This document shows positions 15,928 through 25,131 of a DNA stretch of 48,533 bases, piece by piece. The translations under genes and the position numbers were made by a program. Source of the DNA: Opitutus sp. GAS368 (GTDB lineage: Bacteria; Verrucomicrobiota; Verrucomicrobiia; Opitutales; Opitutaceae); assembly GCA_945874455.1 (NCBI GenBank), contig CAMCHO010000009.1, positions 1 to 48,533 of the forward strand. The letters are read 5' to 3'. The first letter of the stretch is position 1, and the number at the start of each line of letters is the position of its first letter. The notes under the pieces are model-generated. The model was given only the letters and a program-made list of their open reading frames with translations. It made no database searches and was not told the DNA's origin.

Positions 15928-16966
15928 GATGAAAACGCCGCACGAACCCGCTTCCATGATCGACCGTCTCCTCGAAAAAAATCTCCTCCCCGACTGGCTC
16001 CTCCGGATCGGTATCCGCCGCCTGCTCGCCCAGCGCATCCGCGACGACTCCGCCGTCTACGATCGCGCCCGTTACGTCGCCGATCTGAAGACGCGGCCGC
16101 TCGCCGAGCAAACCGCTGCCGCGAACGAGCAGCACTACGAAATCCCCACCCGCTTCTACCAACTCTGCCTCGGCAAAAATCTAAAATACTCCGGCTGCCT
16201 CTACCCCACCGGCCGCGAAACCCTCGACCAAGCCGAGGACGCCATGCTCGCCCTCTACACGGAGCGCGCTCAGCTCACCGACGGTCAAACCATCCTCGAA
16301 CTCGGTTGCGGCTGGGGCTCCCTCGCCCTCTACAACGCCGCCAAGTTTCCCGGCTCACGCATCACCGCCATCTCCAACTCCCGCACTCAAAAAGAATTCA
16401 TCGACGCCGAGGCCCGCCGTCGCGGCCTCACGAATCTCACGATCGTTACCTGCGACATCAACGTCTTCGACACCGCGCCCGCGCAATTCGACCGGGTCGT
16501 CTCGATCGAGATGTTTGAACATCTCAAAAATTACCAACGCCTCTTCGCCAATATCGCGCGTTGGCTCAAACCGGGCGGGATGCTCTTCACGCACATCTTC
16601 ACGCATCATCGCCTGAGCTACCACTTTGTCGCCCGCGACGCCTCCGACTGGATGAGCCGCTATTTTTTCACCGGTGGACAGATGCCGGCGCACGACCTTT
16701 TCATGCAGTTCCAGGACGACCTCAAGCTCGTCTCCGATTGGAAAGTAAACGGCCGCCACTACCAGCAGACCGCCGAGCACTGGCTCCAAAACATGGACGC
16801 CCACCGCGCCGAGATCATGCCCCTCTTCGCCGAAACCTACGGCCGAGAACACGCTGAGAAATGGTGGGCTTACTGGCGCGTGTTTTACATGAGCTGCGCC
16901 GAACTCTGGGGCTACCGCGCCGGCGAGGAATGGCTCGTGAGCCACTACCTCTTCCGCAAACCCTAA
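15926..16966 (+). CDS. SAM methyltransferase, coclaurine N-methyltransferase / CFA synthase family
   Basis: A 346-aa enzyme with the CFA/CNMT fold: HYEIPTRFYQLCLG, KYSGCLYP, AMLALYTERAQ, the SAM site ILELGCGWGSL, ITAISNSRTQKEFI, IEMFEHLKNY and a C-terminal FQDDLKLVSDWKVNGRHYQ followed by GEEWLVSHYLF. These features match plant coclaurine N-methyltransferase-like proteins more closely than classical CFA synthase, so it differs from the first methyltransferase of the cluster (13607). It may methylate a different position, or an amine or small lipid-linked substrate. ATGs at 15926, 15929 and 15956 are possible; the first overlaps the repeat element. It is the last gene of the same-strand cluster. 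Confidence 0.88.
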   Translation: MMKTPHEPASMIDRLLEKNLLPDWLLRIGIRRLLAQRIRDDSAVYDRARYVADLKTRPLAEQTAAANEQHYEIPTRFYQLCLGKNLKYSGCLYPTGRETLDQAEDAMLALYTERAQLTDGQTILELGCGWGSLALYNAAKFPGSRITAISNSRTQKEFIDAEARRRGLTNLTIVTCDINVFDTAPAQFDRVVSIEMFEHLKNYQRLFANIARWLKPGGMLFTHIFTHHRLSYHFVARDASDWMSRYFFTGGQMPAHDLFMQFQDDLKLVSDWKVNGRHYQQTAEHWLQNMDAHRAEIMPLFAETYGREHAEKWWAYWRVFYMSCAELWGYRAGEEWLVSHYLFRKP

Positions 16967-16972
16967 GCCGGT

Positions 16973-17408
16973 TCAGGATTCGACGGTCAAACCCACCGCG
17001 GCCGCGAGCGTCCGCTGCCGTCCATCGAACGAAACGAGCGCCTTCGCACGCAGAAGTTTCGCCACGGCGACATGCACAATGTTGTAGGCTGCGAGATCCC
17101 ACCGTTGCGGAATGCTGTTCGCTCAAACGCGCCGTGAGTCGGAAAGCCGTCGACCCATTTACGCTCGTTTCCAACTGCCGAAACCCGCGTAAATCTTCCG
17201 CCAGATCCTTCGCTGCCGCTCGTGCCTCGATCGCGGTAAAGTGACCGCGAAACACGCCCAGCTCAAAAGCGTTGCGCACCTCCAACGCGTGGAGCGATGT
17301 GAAAATCAAGGGCGCACCGGTGCGAATAAGCTAAGCCTTGGCTTGGCCGGCATTCGCCTCCGCCACATCGCAGGAAACGAGAAAGCTACTGTCCGCGTAG
17401 CAGGCCAT
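16973..17408 (-). pseudogene. decayed PIN-domain (VapC-type) toxin
   Basis: Read on the minus strand from ATG 17408, MACYADSSFLVS is the start of a PIN ribonuclease with its first catalytic aspartate. The frame is broken by TAG at 17331-17333 and resumes in the same frame with LIFTSLHALEVRNAFELG, which holds the PIN glutamate. After HSATVGSR the reading shifts by one base near 17110 to DLAAYNIVHVAVAK and FDGRQRTLAAAVGL, ending at 16973. The acidic residue expected before HVA is replaced by asparagine. With one stop and one frameshift no functional toxin can be made. It is convergent with the methyltransferase gene. Confidence 0.75.
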
Positions 17409-17504
17409 TCGTATCAGCACGTAGGATTTGCGGGCCGCAGTTTTCGCCCCAACGGGGAGTCGGTGGTATAGCACCCAAAACTCCGGCCGCGGCTCGGAAA
17501 TCAC
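17409..17504 (-). pseudogene. N-terminal remnant of a RelE/HigB-like toxin, in frame with the PIN remnant
   Basis: GTG at 17504 overlaps the antitoxin remnant's stop as GTGA, the usual antitoxin-toxin coupling. The 32 codons that follow read EFWVLYHRLPVGAKTAARKSY, which resembles the first helix of RelE/HigB-type toxins (FW..Y..LP......A...Y). The fold then ends abruptly and the frame runs straight into the PIN sequence at 17408. The segment is short, so the family call is tentative. Confidence 0.5.
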
Positions 17505-17766
17505 AAATCCTCCACTCTCATCGGGGGGAAATGTTTTCCAGATTTCATCTCAGCGAGAATCTTGGCCGCCATCACATCGAGCTTCGGCTGCGGCTTTGAA
17601 TCGGCGATGATCCGCTCCCAAGCCGCGTCACCGTCTTCCTCCACCACCGCCGATTTTTTTTCGGTCTGCGTGGTCAGCGTGCGCCGTAGTTCACCCACTC
17701 CCGCCGATTCTTCGGCGACAACTTGCGACTGATCTCCAGCAATTCGGTTTCGGCGGCGACTTTCAT
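17501..17766 (-). pseudogene. frameshifted antitoxin of the decayed TA locus
   Basis: From ATG 17766 the first frame gives MKVAAETELLEISRKLSPKNRRE and soon stops. The second frame continues the same protein with LTTQTEKKSAVVEEDGDAAWERIIAD, then PQPKLDVMAAKILAEMK, ending at TGA 17501. The break lies near 17685. Size (about 88 residues after repair), charge and position just before a RelE-like toxin start fit an antitoxin. It is followed by the toxin remnants at 17504 and 17408. Confidence 0.65.
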
Positions 17767-17865
17767 GGATCAAACCGTTGGGCGTTCCCGCGGGTAGCGC
17801 AAAAGTTTTTCGATGACAGGACGCCACCCCGCAGGCATATCCTACCACTAACCGGTACTCTCCCG

Positions 17866-18645
17866 ATGGACTCCACCTGCCGAATCCTCTTGCTCCTGCT
17901 CTGCGCCGCGCTCGCCTGTCGCGGCCGTCTCGATGCCGCCACGTCGGCAGCCACCACGGACACCCTCCTCCAGTCCGCCCTCGCTGCCGAGGCACGTTTT
18001 GATTCGCAGTCCGCCCTCGAACTTTTTCTCAAGGCCGTCTCCGCACGACCCGACGATGCCTTTTTGCTCCAGAAAGTTGCCCGCCAATACTCCGATCTCA
18101 GTTTCGACACAAAAGACAGGACCGAGCAGAAACGTCTCTGCACCGAAGCGCTCTCCTTCGCGAAACGCTCCGTGGCGCTCGAACCCCAGAACGCCGTCAA
18201 CGTCCTCTCCCTCGCCATTTGTTACGGCAAACTGGCCGCCCTCTCCGACACCCGCACGAAGATTGAATACTCCCGGCTGGTGAAATCCTCCGCCGAGCAA
18301 GCCCTCGCCCTCGACCCCGCCTACGACTACGCGCACCACGTCCTCGGTCGGTGGCACTACGAAGTCGCGACCCTCGGTGCCGCCACTCGATTGATCGTGC
18401 GCCTCGTTTACGGAAGTTTGCCCGACGCCTCCACCGCCGAAGCCGTGCGTTTGCTTCAACGCGCCGCCGAGCTCGCCCCGCACCTCCCCGCTCACCGGGT
18501 GGAACTCGGTTTCGCCCTCCTCGCGAACCGTCAACGCGACGCCGCCAAACTCGCCTTCGAGCAAGCCCTCACGATGCCTCAGCGCGAAAAATACGACGAA
18601 GAAGCCCGCCAGCGCGCTCGCTCCATGTTGGAAAAATTCCGTTAA
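17866..18645 (+). CDS. exported TPR-repeat protein
   Basis: A 259-aa protein with a signal peptide (ILLLLLCAALACRGRLDAA). The rest is helical with TPR-type repeats: AARFDSQSALELFLKAVSA, AFAKRSVALEP, SSAEQALALDPAYDYAHHVLGRWHYE, LLQRAAELAPHLPAHRVELGFAL and AFEQALTMP. The central LGRWHYEVA segment followed by a short hydrophobic LIVRLVYGSLP resembles the bacterial relatives of RMDN/TPR proteins. It is probably periplasmic and protein-binding; no enzyme motif is seen. It stands alone, between the decayed TA locus and the converging eboC. Confidence 0.85.
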   Translation: MDSTCRILLLLLCAALACRGRLDAATSAATTDTLLQSALAAEARFDSQSALELFLKAVSARPDDAFLLQKVARQYSDLSFDTKDRTEQKRLCTEALSFAKRSVALEPQNAVNVLSLAICYGKLAALSDTRTKIEYSRLVKSSAEQALALDPAYDYAHHVLGRWHYEVATLGAATRLIVRLVYGSLPDASTAEAVRLLQRAAELAPHLPAHRVELGFALLANRQRDAAKLAFEQALTMPQREKYDEEARQRARSMLEKFR

Positions 18646-18904
18646 TCCACCTGCTGCGAAATTGGCATCAGAGGCTTGTGGGCCGCGAGTCCAGTGAGCG
18701 TTACCGTGCGAGCGGTTGCGCGTTTGTCCACTCGCGGGGGGCCTTGGTCGCCTTGAGCGCGTGAGTCGGACCTGGGCGAAACCTTCCCGTCTTCACAACG
18801 CCAGGGGTGTCGCCAAGGTCATTCGCCGACAAGCGCGGGGCGACGACCAGGAGGCATTTTGGCAGTAGGGCGCGGTCTTTAACCCTGCCCTCTTCCACCG
18901 ACCC

Positions 18905-19645
18905 TCAACTCGACGCCGCTTTCCGCTGCGCCCACTTCCCGAGCGGCACCGCCACCGCACAGCATGCCGCCGGAATCCACGCGGCGCTCGCCAGCAGTGC
19001 GGCGGCGTCCACGAAGGGGATGAACGCGAGCAGCTTTCGGACAATCTTCCCGAGTTTCTCAGCCGGTGCGCCGGGATGATATTCGCGGCGGGCCAGCAGG
19101 CTCAGGACGACGATGTAGAAAAAGAGCGCCCCGAGCCACGTGATGAAGACCGTGCCCATTGCTTGGCCGGGCAACGTTGCCAGCGTGACGGCGAGCATCA
19201 CGCGGCAGCCAGCCATCAACAGCACGGAGCCCGTCCAGCGTTTGTGGAGCCAATCATAGAGGAGAATCACCCCTCCAAGTCCCGCGGCGGCGAACGGTGA
19301 CGCACCGAGGAACCCGAGCAGACCCAGGCCGAGGGCGAGTTGCAGGCCACCCACCCAGCCGGCGGTCGCGCGCGCGATTAGGCCACGCGGGATCGCACGC
19401 TCGGGCCGATGCTGACGGTCGAAGCCGGCGTCGAAAACGTCGTTCAACGTCGTGCCTCCGGCGTAGGCGAGGCTCCCGGCGAGGAGCGTGAGCACGAGCA
19501 CGCCGGGCGCCGGCCACGCGCCGACGACGGGCGTGGAGAGCACGAGGGCCGCAAGGACATTGCTCCAGACGGACGGAAAGTTTCCGGCGCGGGCGAGGTC
19601 GAGCCAGAGGCGGAAGGAGGAAACGGCGGGAGGCGCGGAGGTCAT
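18905..19645 (-). CDS. eboC: UbiA-family prenyltransferase EboC
   Basis: A 246-aa integral-membrane aromatic prenyltransferase family member. The first Asp-rich motif is NDVFDAGFD (residues 68-76), followed by HRPERAIPRG. The second motif region carries ARREYHPG instead of a classical Asp-rich box, as in EboC-type proteins. About seven hydrophobic segments. It probably transfers an isoprenoid group to a small molecule during the transport chemistry carried out by the Ebo system. It is last in the minus-strand order eboA-like, eboB, eboE, eboC, separated from eboE by 96 bp holding two hairpins. The idi gene nearby makes DMAPP for such enzymes. The symbol rests on family plus context. Confidence 0.85.
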   Translation of the reverse strand: MTSAPPAVSSFRLWLDLARAGNFPSVWSNVLAALVLSTPVVGAWPAPGVLVLTLLAGSLAYAGGTTLNDVFDAGFDRQHRPERAIPRGLIARATAGWVGGLQLALGLGLLGFLGASPFAAAGLGGVILLYDWLHKRWTGSVLLMAGCRVMLAVTLATLPGQAMGTVFITWLGALFFYIVVLSLLARREYHPGAPAEKLGKIVRKLLAFIPFVDAAALLASAAWIPAACCAVAVPLGKWAQRKAASS

Positions 19646-19650
19646 CGTCG

Positions 19651-19718
19651 CCCGCTTCGTGAGAAGCGGGAGGGGCGCTCACACGGGGTGACGTCAGTCC
19701 CTGCTCTCACGAGCAGGG
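19651..19718. repeat. pair of REP-like hairpins between eboC and eboE
   Basis: Two hairpins, each with a perfect 8-bp stem and 4-nt loop: 19651-19670 (arm CCCGCTTC, loop GTGA) and 19699-19718 (arm CCCTGCTC, loop TCAC). The loops are reverse complements of each other, so the pair could also kiss through the loops. They lie in the gap within the minus-strand ebo genes and may set mRNA stability or partial termination. Confidence 0.75.
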
Positions 19719-19741
19719 CTACCGGGAAAAAATTAGCCATG

Positions 19742-20917
19742 TTAGGCGAGGCCTCGCTCGCCGAGCGCCGCGAGCGTCCACTCGTATTCGCGCACGAGCT
19801 GATCTTCGATACCGATGCGCAGTGCAGGCGGGAGGACTTCCCAGGTGTAGGTTTCCATCTCCGCGTGTTGGCACGCGTCCGGATGCGTCTTCATCCAATC
19901 GAGCGCGCCGAGCAGGTGGTCGCGCGTATCGCCGAACGGCGCACCGGGCGCGGCGTGCAGCGGCAGGTGAAAATGCACGCGCCACTCGTCGTCGGGCTGC
20001 GACGGCACGGGGTCGGCGAGGGCATCCGGCAAGTCGACGTAGCGCTGCCGCACGAGGCCGGTAGCGCCGTTACCCACCACGACTTGGTGCAGGTAAGTCG
20101 GCTCAACAAAGGCGGCGAGCGCGGCGCGACCGGCAGCGTCGGGCTTCACCCGGAGTGCGGAGCTGAGGTGGATCTTGCTCAGACGGAGGCCAGCGGCGGC
20201 GAGGCGATCGAGCGCGGCGGGCGCAGACTCAAACTCCACGCCGAGATGGCAGCAGTCGTAATTGACACCGACGCGGCGCAGCAGGCCCTCGGCGTCGACG
20301 GCGCGATCACTGGCGCGCCAGCCGTTGAAAAAATCGACCGTCTCGGGCGTCGTTTCGAAATAACAACAGGGCTCCGGTTCGAGGCCGAGGTGGAGATCGT
20401 GGCCGGTGCGCGCGGAGAGTTCGGCGACATAGCGACCGATGGCGGTGACATTAGAAAAAATCGCGGCGCGGCGCGCGGGGTCGTCGTGCGTCCAGCCTTT
20501 GAAGGAACCGGGTACCGTGCTCACGCTGCCGGCGACGCCCGCGGGCACGAGCTGTGCGATGAGAGCGAAGAGGCGTTGCGTGTAGGCGAGACGCTCGGGC
20601 GTAGACCAGTCTGGCGCGTAGACCTGCTCTTTTACGCGCGTGCCGTGGAAGCTGCCGAAGGGAAATCCGTTGATCGTGAAAACGTAGCAATCGTGCGTGT
20701 CGAGCCAGTGACGAAATGCGGCGAGTGCGGCCGGTTGCGCGAGTTCTTCAGCGGCCCGAGCGCCGAGGCGCAGACCGATCGCGTAAGAACGACCGGCGGC
20801 GATGCGGCGGCGAACGACGAGGGTGTGGCGCTCGAGCGTGTCGAAGGTCTGCGCCCACGTTTCACCGCGGTGGACGTTCGTGCAGTAGGCGAGGTGGATG
20901 CCGTGGTTGAGTTTCAT
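19742..20917 (-). CDS. eboE: EboE, TIM-barrel sugar-isomerase-like metabolite traffic protein
   Basis: A 391-aa protein of the EboE family, related to xylose-isomerase-like TIM barrels. Strand-end motifs are visible: HGIHLAYCTNVHRGE at the start, FTINGFPFGSFHG, VSTVPGSFKGW, LHLGLEPEPCCYFETT, VGVNYDCCHLGVEF, SKIHLSSALR and VHFHLPLH. The Glu, His and Asp residues at strand ends suggest a divalent metal site. EboE occurs with EboB and EboC in loci that export or relocate small metabolites in cyanobacteria and other phyla. It starts 9 bp after the eboB stop, so the two are surely co-transcribed. Its reaction is not known. Confidence 0.86.
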   Translation of the reverse strand: MKLNHGIHLAYCTNVHRGETWAQTFDTLERHTLVVRRRIAAGRSYAIGLRLGARAAEELAQPAALAAFRHWLDTHDCYVFTINGFPFGSFHGTRVKEQVYAPDWSTPERLAYTQRLFALIAQLVPAGVAGSVSTVPGSFKGWTHDDPARRAAIFSNVTAIGRYVAELSARTGHDLHLGLEPEPCCYFETTPETVDFFNGWRASDRAVDAEGLLRRVGVNYDCCHLGVEFESAPAALDRLAAAGLRLSKIHLSSALRVKPDAAGRAALAAFVEPTYLHQVVVGNGATGLVRQRYVDLPDALADPVPSQPDDEWRVHFHLPLHAAPGAPFGDTRDHLLGALDWMKTHPDACQHAEMETYTWEVLPPALRIGIEDQLVREYEWTLAALGERGLA

Positions 20918-20926
20918 GCCGACGGA

Positions 20927-21733
20927 TCAAACACCGAGACGAAACTTCGGACACTGGGAGAGGAAGCGGACCGGATTCTGGTAGAGCACCTGATCGACGA
21001 ACTCGGTGCTGTGGCCCCGGCGGCGCATCTCGAAGGCCGTCTTCGGCACAGCGAGCGGATCGCTCACGCCCCAGTCGCACGCGGAGTTAAGCCAGATGCG
21101 CTCGCGCCCGCAGATTTCGAGCATGTCAACGGCGCGCGGCGGCGAGGATTTTGAATCCGGGTAGAGCGTGATGCCCGCCCAGAACCCCTGATCCAGCACG
21201 TATTGGATCGTGTGCTCCTCGACGTGGTCGATGATCACGCGTCCGGGTTTCACCCCTTGATGCGAGCGGAGCAGATCGACGATGAGCCGCGTGCCCTTGA
21301 GCTTGTCTTCGAGGTGCGGCGTATGCACGAGAATCAGCTGGTCGTGCTTCACCGCGAGGTCGACGTGCTGCTCGAGGACGTTGAGTTCATTGCGCGTATT
21401 GCGGTTCAGACCGATTTCGCCGATGCCGAGGACGTTCGGTTGCGAGAGGAACTCGGGGATCATCGCGAGCACATCGGCAGCGAGGGCGAGGTCTTCGGAT
21501 TCCTTGGGGTTGATGCAGAGCCAGGAAAAATGCGGCAGGAGAAATTTCGCGGCGCGCGCAGGCTCATACTCCGTGAGCTGGCGAAAATAGTCACGGAAGC
21601 CGTCAACTGAGCTGCGGTCGTAGCCAGCCCAGAAGGCGGGTTCGCAGACGGCCTGACATCCAGCCGTGATCATCGCCTGATAGTCGTCAGTCGTGCGGCT
21701 GACCATGTGGCCGTGGGGCTCGATGTAGCGCAT
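20927..21733 (-). CDS. eboB: EboB, TatD-like metal-dependent hydrolase
   Basis: A 268-aa amidohydrolase-fold protein of the TatD type. It begins MRYIEPHGHMVSRTTDDY, where HGH gives the first metal ligands. Later landmarks are VLGIGEIGLNRNTRNE (the metal-bridging glutamate), LILVHTPH, VIIDHVEEHT and LNSACDWGVSDPLAVP (the catalytic aspartate). These are the features of EboB, the TatD-like member of ebo loci. It is followed 9 bp later by eboE. A phased hexamer repeat fills the upstream gap to the small gene at 21798. Confidence 0.87.
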   Translation of the reverse strand: MRYIEPHGHMVSRTTDDYQAMITAGCQAVCEPAFWAGYDRSSVDGFRDYFRQLTEYEPARAAKFLLPHFSWLCINPKESEDLALAADVLAMIPEFLSQPNVLGIGEIGLNRNTRNELNVLEQHVDLAVKHDQLILVHTPHLEDKLKGTRLIVDLLRSHQGVKPGRVIIDHVEEHTIQYVLDQGFWAGITLYPDSKSSPPRAVDMLEICGRERIWLNSACDWGVSDPLAVPKTAFEMRRRGHSTEFVDQVLYQNPVRFLSQCPKFRLGV

Positions 21734-21742
21734 GAGGGGAAG

Positions 21743-21853
21743 TGAAAGTGAGGGTGAGAGTGAAACGGAAAGTGAGAGGGACGACCCGTGGCTGATCTTA
21801 GCGGCGAGTAGCCGCCACTTTCACCTTCACCTTCACTTTCATTTTTACCTTCA
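21743..21853. repeat. inverted pair of phased hexamer arrays
   Basis: On the plus strand six hexamers of pattern TGARRG run from 21743 to 21778 (two of the six deviate), and six of pattern CYTTCA from 21818 to 21853 (one deviates). Arms 21743-21765 and 21819-21841 pair at 20 of 23 positions with a 53-nt spacer. The right half lies inside the 3' end of the small gene at 21798, where it encodes an alternating Lys-Val tail. Confidence 0.75.
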
Positions 21854-22175
21854 CTCCAACCGTTGCGGACGGCAGCCAGGCGCCGAGGGCGGCTTTGCCG
21901 GTGGAGACGGCGTCGGGTTTCGTGGTCGGATCGCTCAAACGTTCTAGGATGCGACGGGCCCGCTCGGGTTTTCCATCGAGGAGAACCTGGGCCGCTGTGC
22001 GCAACGCCACGCAGCGGAAGTCGTCCGCCGCACCATGGCGCTCGACGCGATCGAGAAACGCGGCGACCTCGATGAGTTTGGCGCGCACCGGCACGAAACC
22101 GTGGTCAACGAGCGCACGCGGCGCGGCGGCGGCGGGCAACTTTCCCTGCGGTCGTGGGGTACGCTTCGTGGGCAT
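21798..22175 (-). CDS. small conserved-looking protein at the head of the ebo locus
   Basis: A 125-aa protein starting at ATG 22175 (MPTKRTPRP). Its core, VDHGFVPVRAKLIEVAAFLDRVERH, then DFRCVALRTAAQVLLDGKPERARRILERLSDPT, looks like a compact helical domain with coding-type composition. It occupies the position often held by the first ebo gene, but it is too short for a full EboA and I do not claim that identity. The last residues (VKVKMKVKVKVKV) are encoded by a phased hexamer repeat that has replaced or extended the natural C-terminus. No known function. Confidence 0.6.
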   Translation of the reverse strand: MPTKRTPRPQGKLPAAAAPRALVDHGFVPVRAKLIEVAAFLDRVERHGAADDFRCVALRTAAQVLLDGKPERARRILERLSDPTTKPDAVSTGKAALGAWLPSATVGVKVKMKVKVKVKVAATRR

Positions 22176-22315
22176 GGGCGGAGAGGAGTTCAAAAGTCAC
22201 ATTCGTGAAAACAGGTCAAAGTAAACATCGCCCGAAACGGAAATCAACCCCGGTGCCGAACACGGAACGTTTGAACCGTTCCCCGCGCTCACGCGTCATC
22301 TCCGGAACGCGACCC

Positions 22316-22849
22316 ATGACCGAACAGCTCATCCTCGTTAATCAGCACAACCGCGCGGTCGGCTGCGGGGAAAAATACGCCGTGCACGCGGCCGGGCTGC
22401 TCCACCGAGCGTTTTCGATTTTTTTGGTCGATGCCGTCGGACGCATTTTGCTGCAACAGCGGAGCAAGGAAAAATATCATTCGGGCGGGTTGTGGGCGAA
22501 CTCATGCTGTGGCCACCCTCGACCGGGCGAGACCACCCTCCGGGCCGCCGAGCGCCGGCTCGGTGAAGAGCTCGGGGCCACCACGAAACTGCGCTTCGGT
22601 TTCCGCGCACACTATCGGGCCGAGTTCGCGAACGGTCTGGCGGAAAATGAAATCGTTTATGTTTTCTTCGGAGTGGTGCCAGAAAAACTGCGGCCCCATC
22701 CCGCCGAGGTGGCCGCAGTCGCCTTCCGTGATTTCGCGGCTCTCAAGCGGGACGCCACCCGAAATCCCGAGCATTATGTTTTTTGGCTGCACCATTATCT
22801 CACGCGACACGACCGCGAGATTCGTGCGGGGTTGCGCGGAGTGTGGTAA
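22316..22849 (+). CDS. idi: isopentenyl-diphosphate delta-isomerase, type 1
   Basis: A 177-aa cytosolic Nudix-fold enzyme that interconverts IPP and DMAPP. Landmarks: HRAFSIFLVD, WANSCCGHPRPGE with the catalytic cysteine, the Nudix-like helix AAERRLGEELG and ENEIVYVFFG with the catalytic glutamates. Metal-binding histidines are in YAVHAAGLLHRAF. ATG 22316 gives the family's usual N-terminus (MTEQLILVNQHNRAVG). The gene is divergent from the ebo locus and convergent with cstA. Its presence near eboC suggests supply of prenyl diphosphate, but it may simply be the housekeeping isomerase. Confidence 0.95.
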   Translation: MTEQLILVNQHNRAVGCGEKYAVHAAGLLHRAFSIFLVDAVGRILLQQRSKEKYHSGGLWANSCCGHPRPGETTLRAAERRLGEELGATTKLRFGFRAHYRAEFANGLAENEIVYVFFGVVPEKLRPHPAEVAAVAFRDFAALKRDATRNPEHYVFWLHHYLTRHDREIRAGLRGVW

Positions 22850-22910
22850 CCCGGCCGGTGGCCGGGTGCCCATGAGGCAGGAAAGCCGGAGTGCCCGGCC
22901 ACCGGCCGGG
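22850..22910. repeat. 17-bp perfect inverted repeat after idi
   Basis: Arms 22850-22866 and 22894-22910 (CCCGGCCGGTGGCCGGG) are perfectly complementary, with a 27-nt spacer. Each arm is itself nearly palindromic. It begins at the idi stop codon's next base and lies between convergent idi and cstA, so it could act as a two-way terminator, although there is no T run. The composition also suits a REP-type mobile repeat. Confidence 0.7.
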
Positions 22911-22946
22911 CCTCCACGCAAGCCGCGCGGTGCCGCACCGCGCCGC

Positions 22947-25025
<2,079 letters not shown>

Positions 25026-25131
25026 GATGAGGGAGGGGTTTCGCGAGAAGATGTCGGCCGACTTCCCGTGGGCAAGCCCGCCCTCGACTCGCGCGGTAAA
25101 TTTCCCGCTGGGCGATCTCGCACCCGTTTTC

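Noticed and set aside
19409-21154. 581-codon plus-strand open frame
   Set aside because: It is antisense to eboC, eboE and eboB, which are recognised families.
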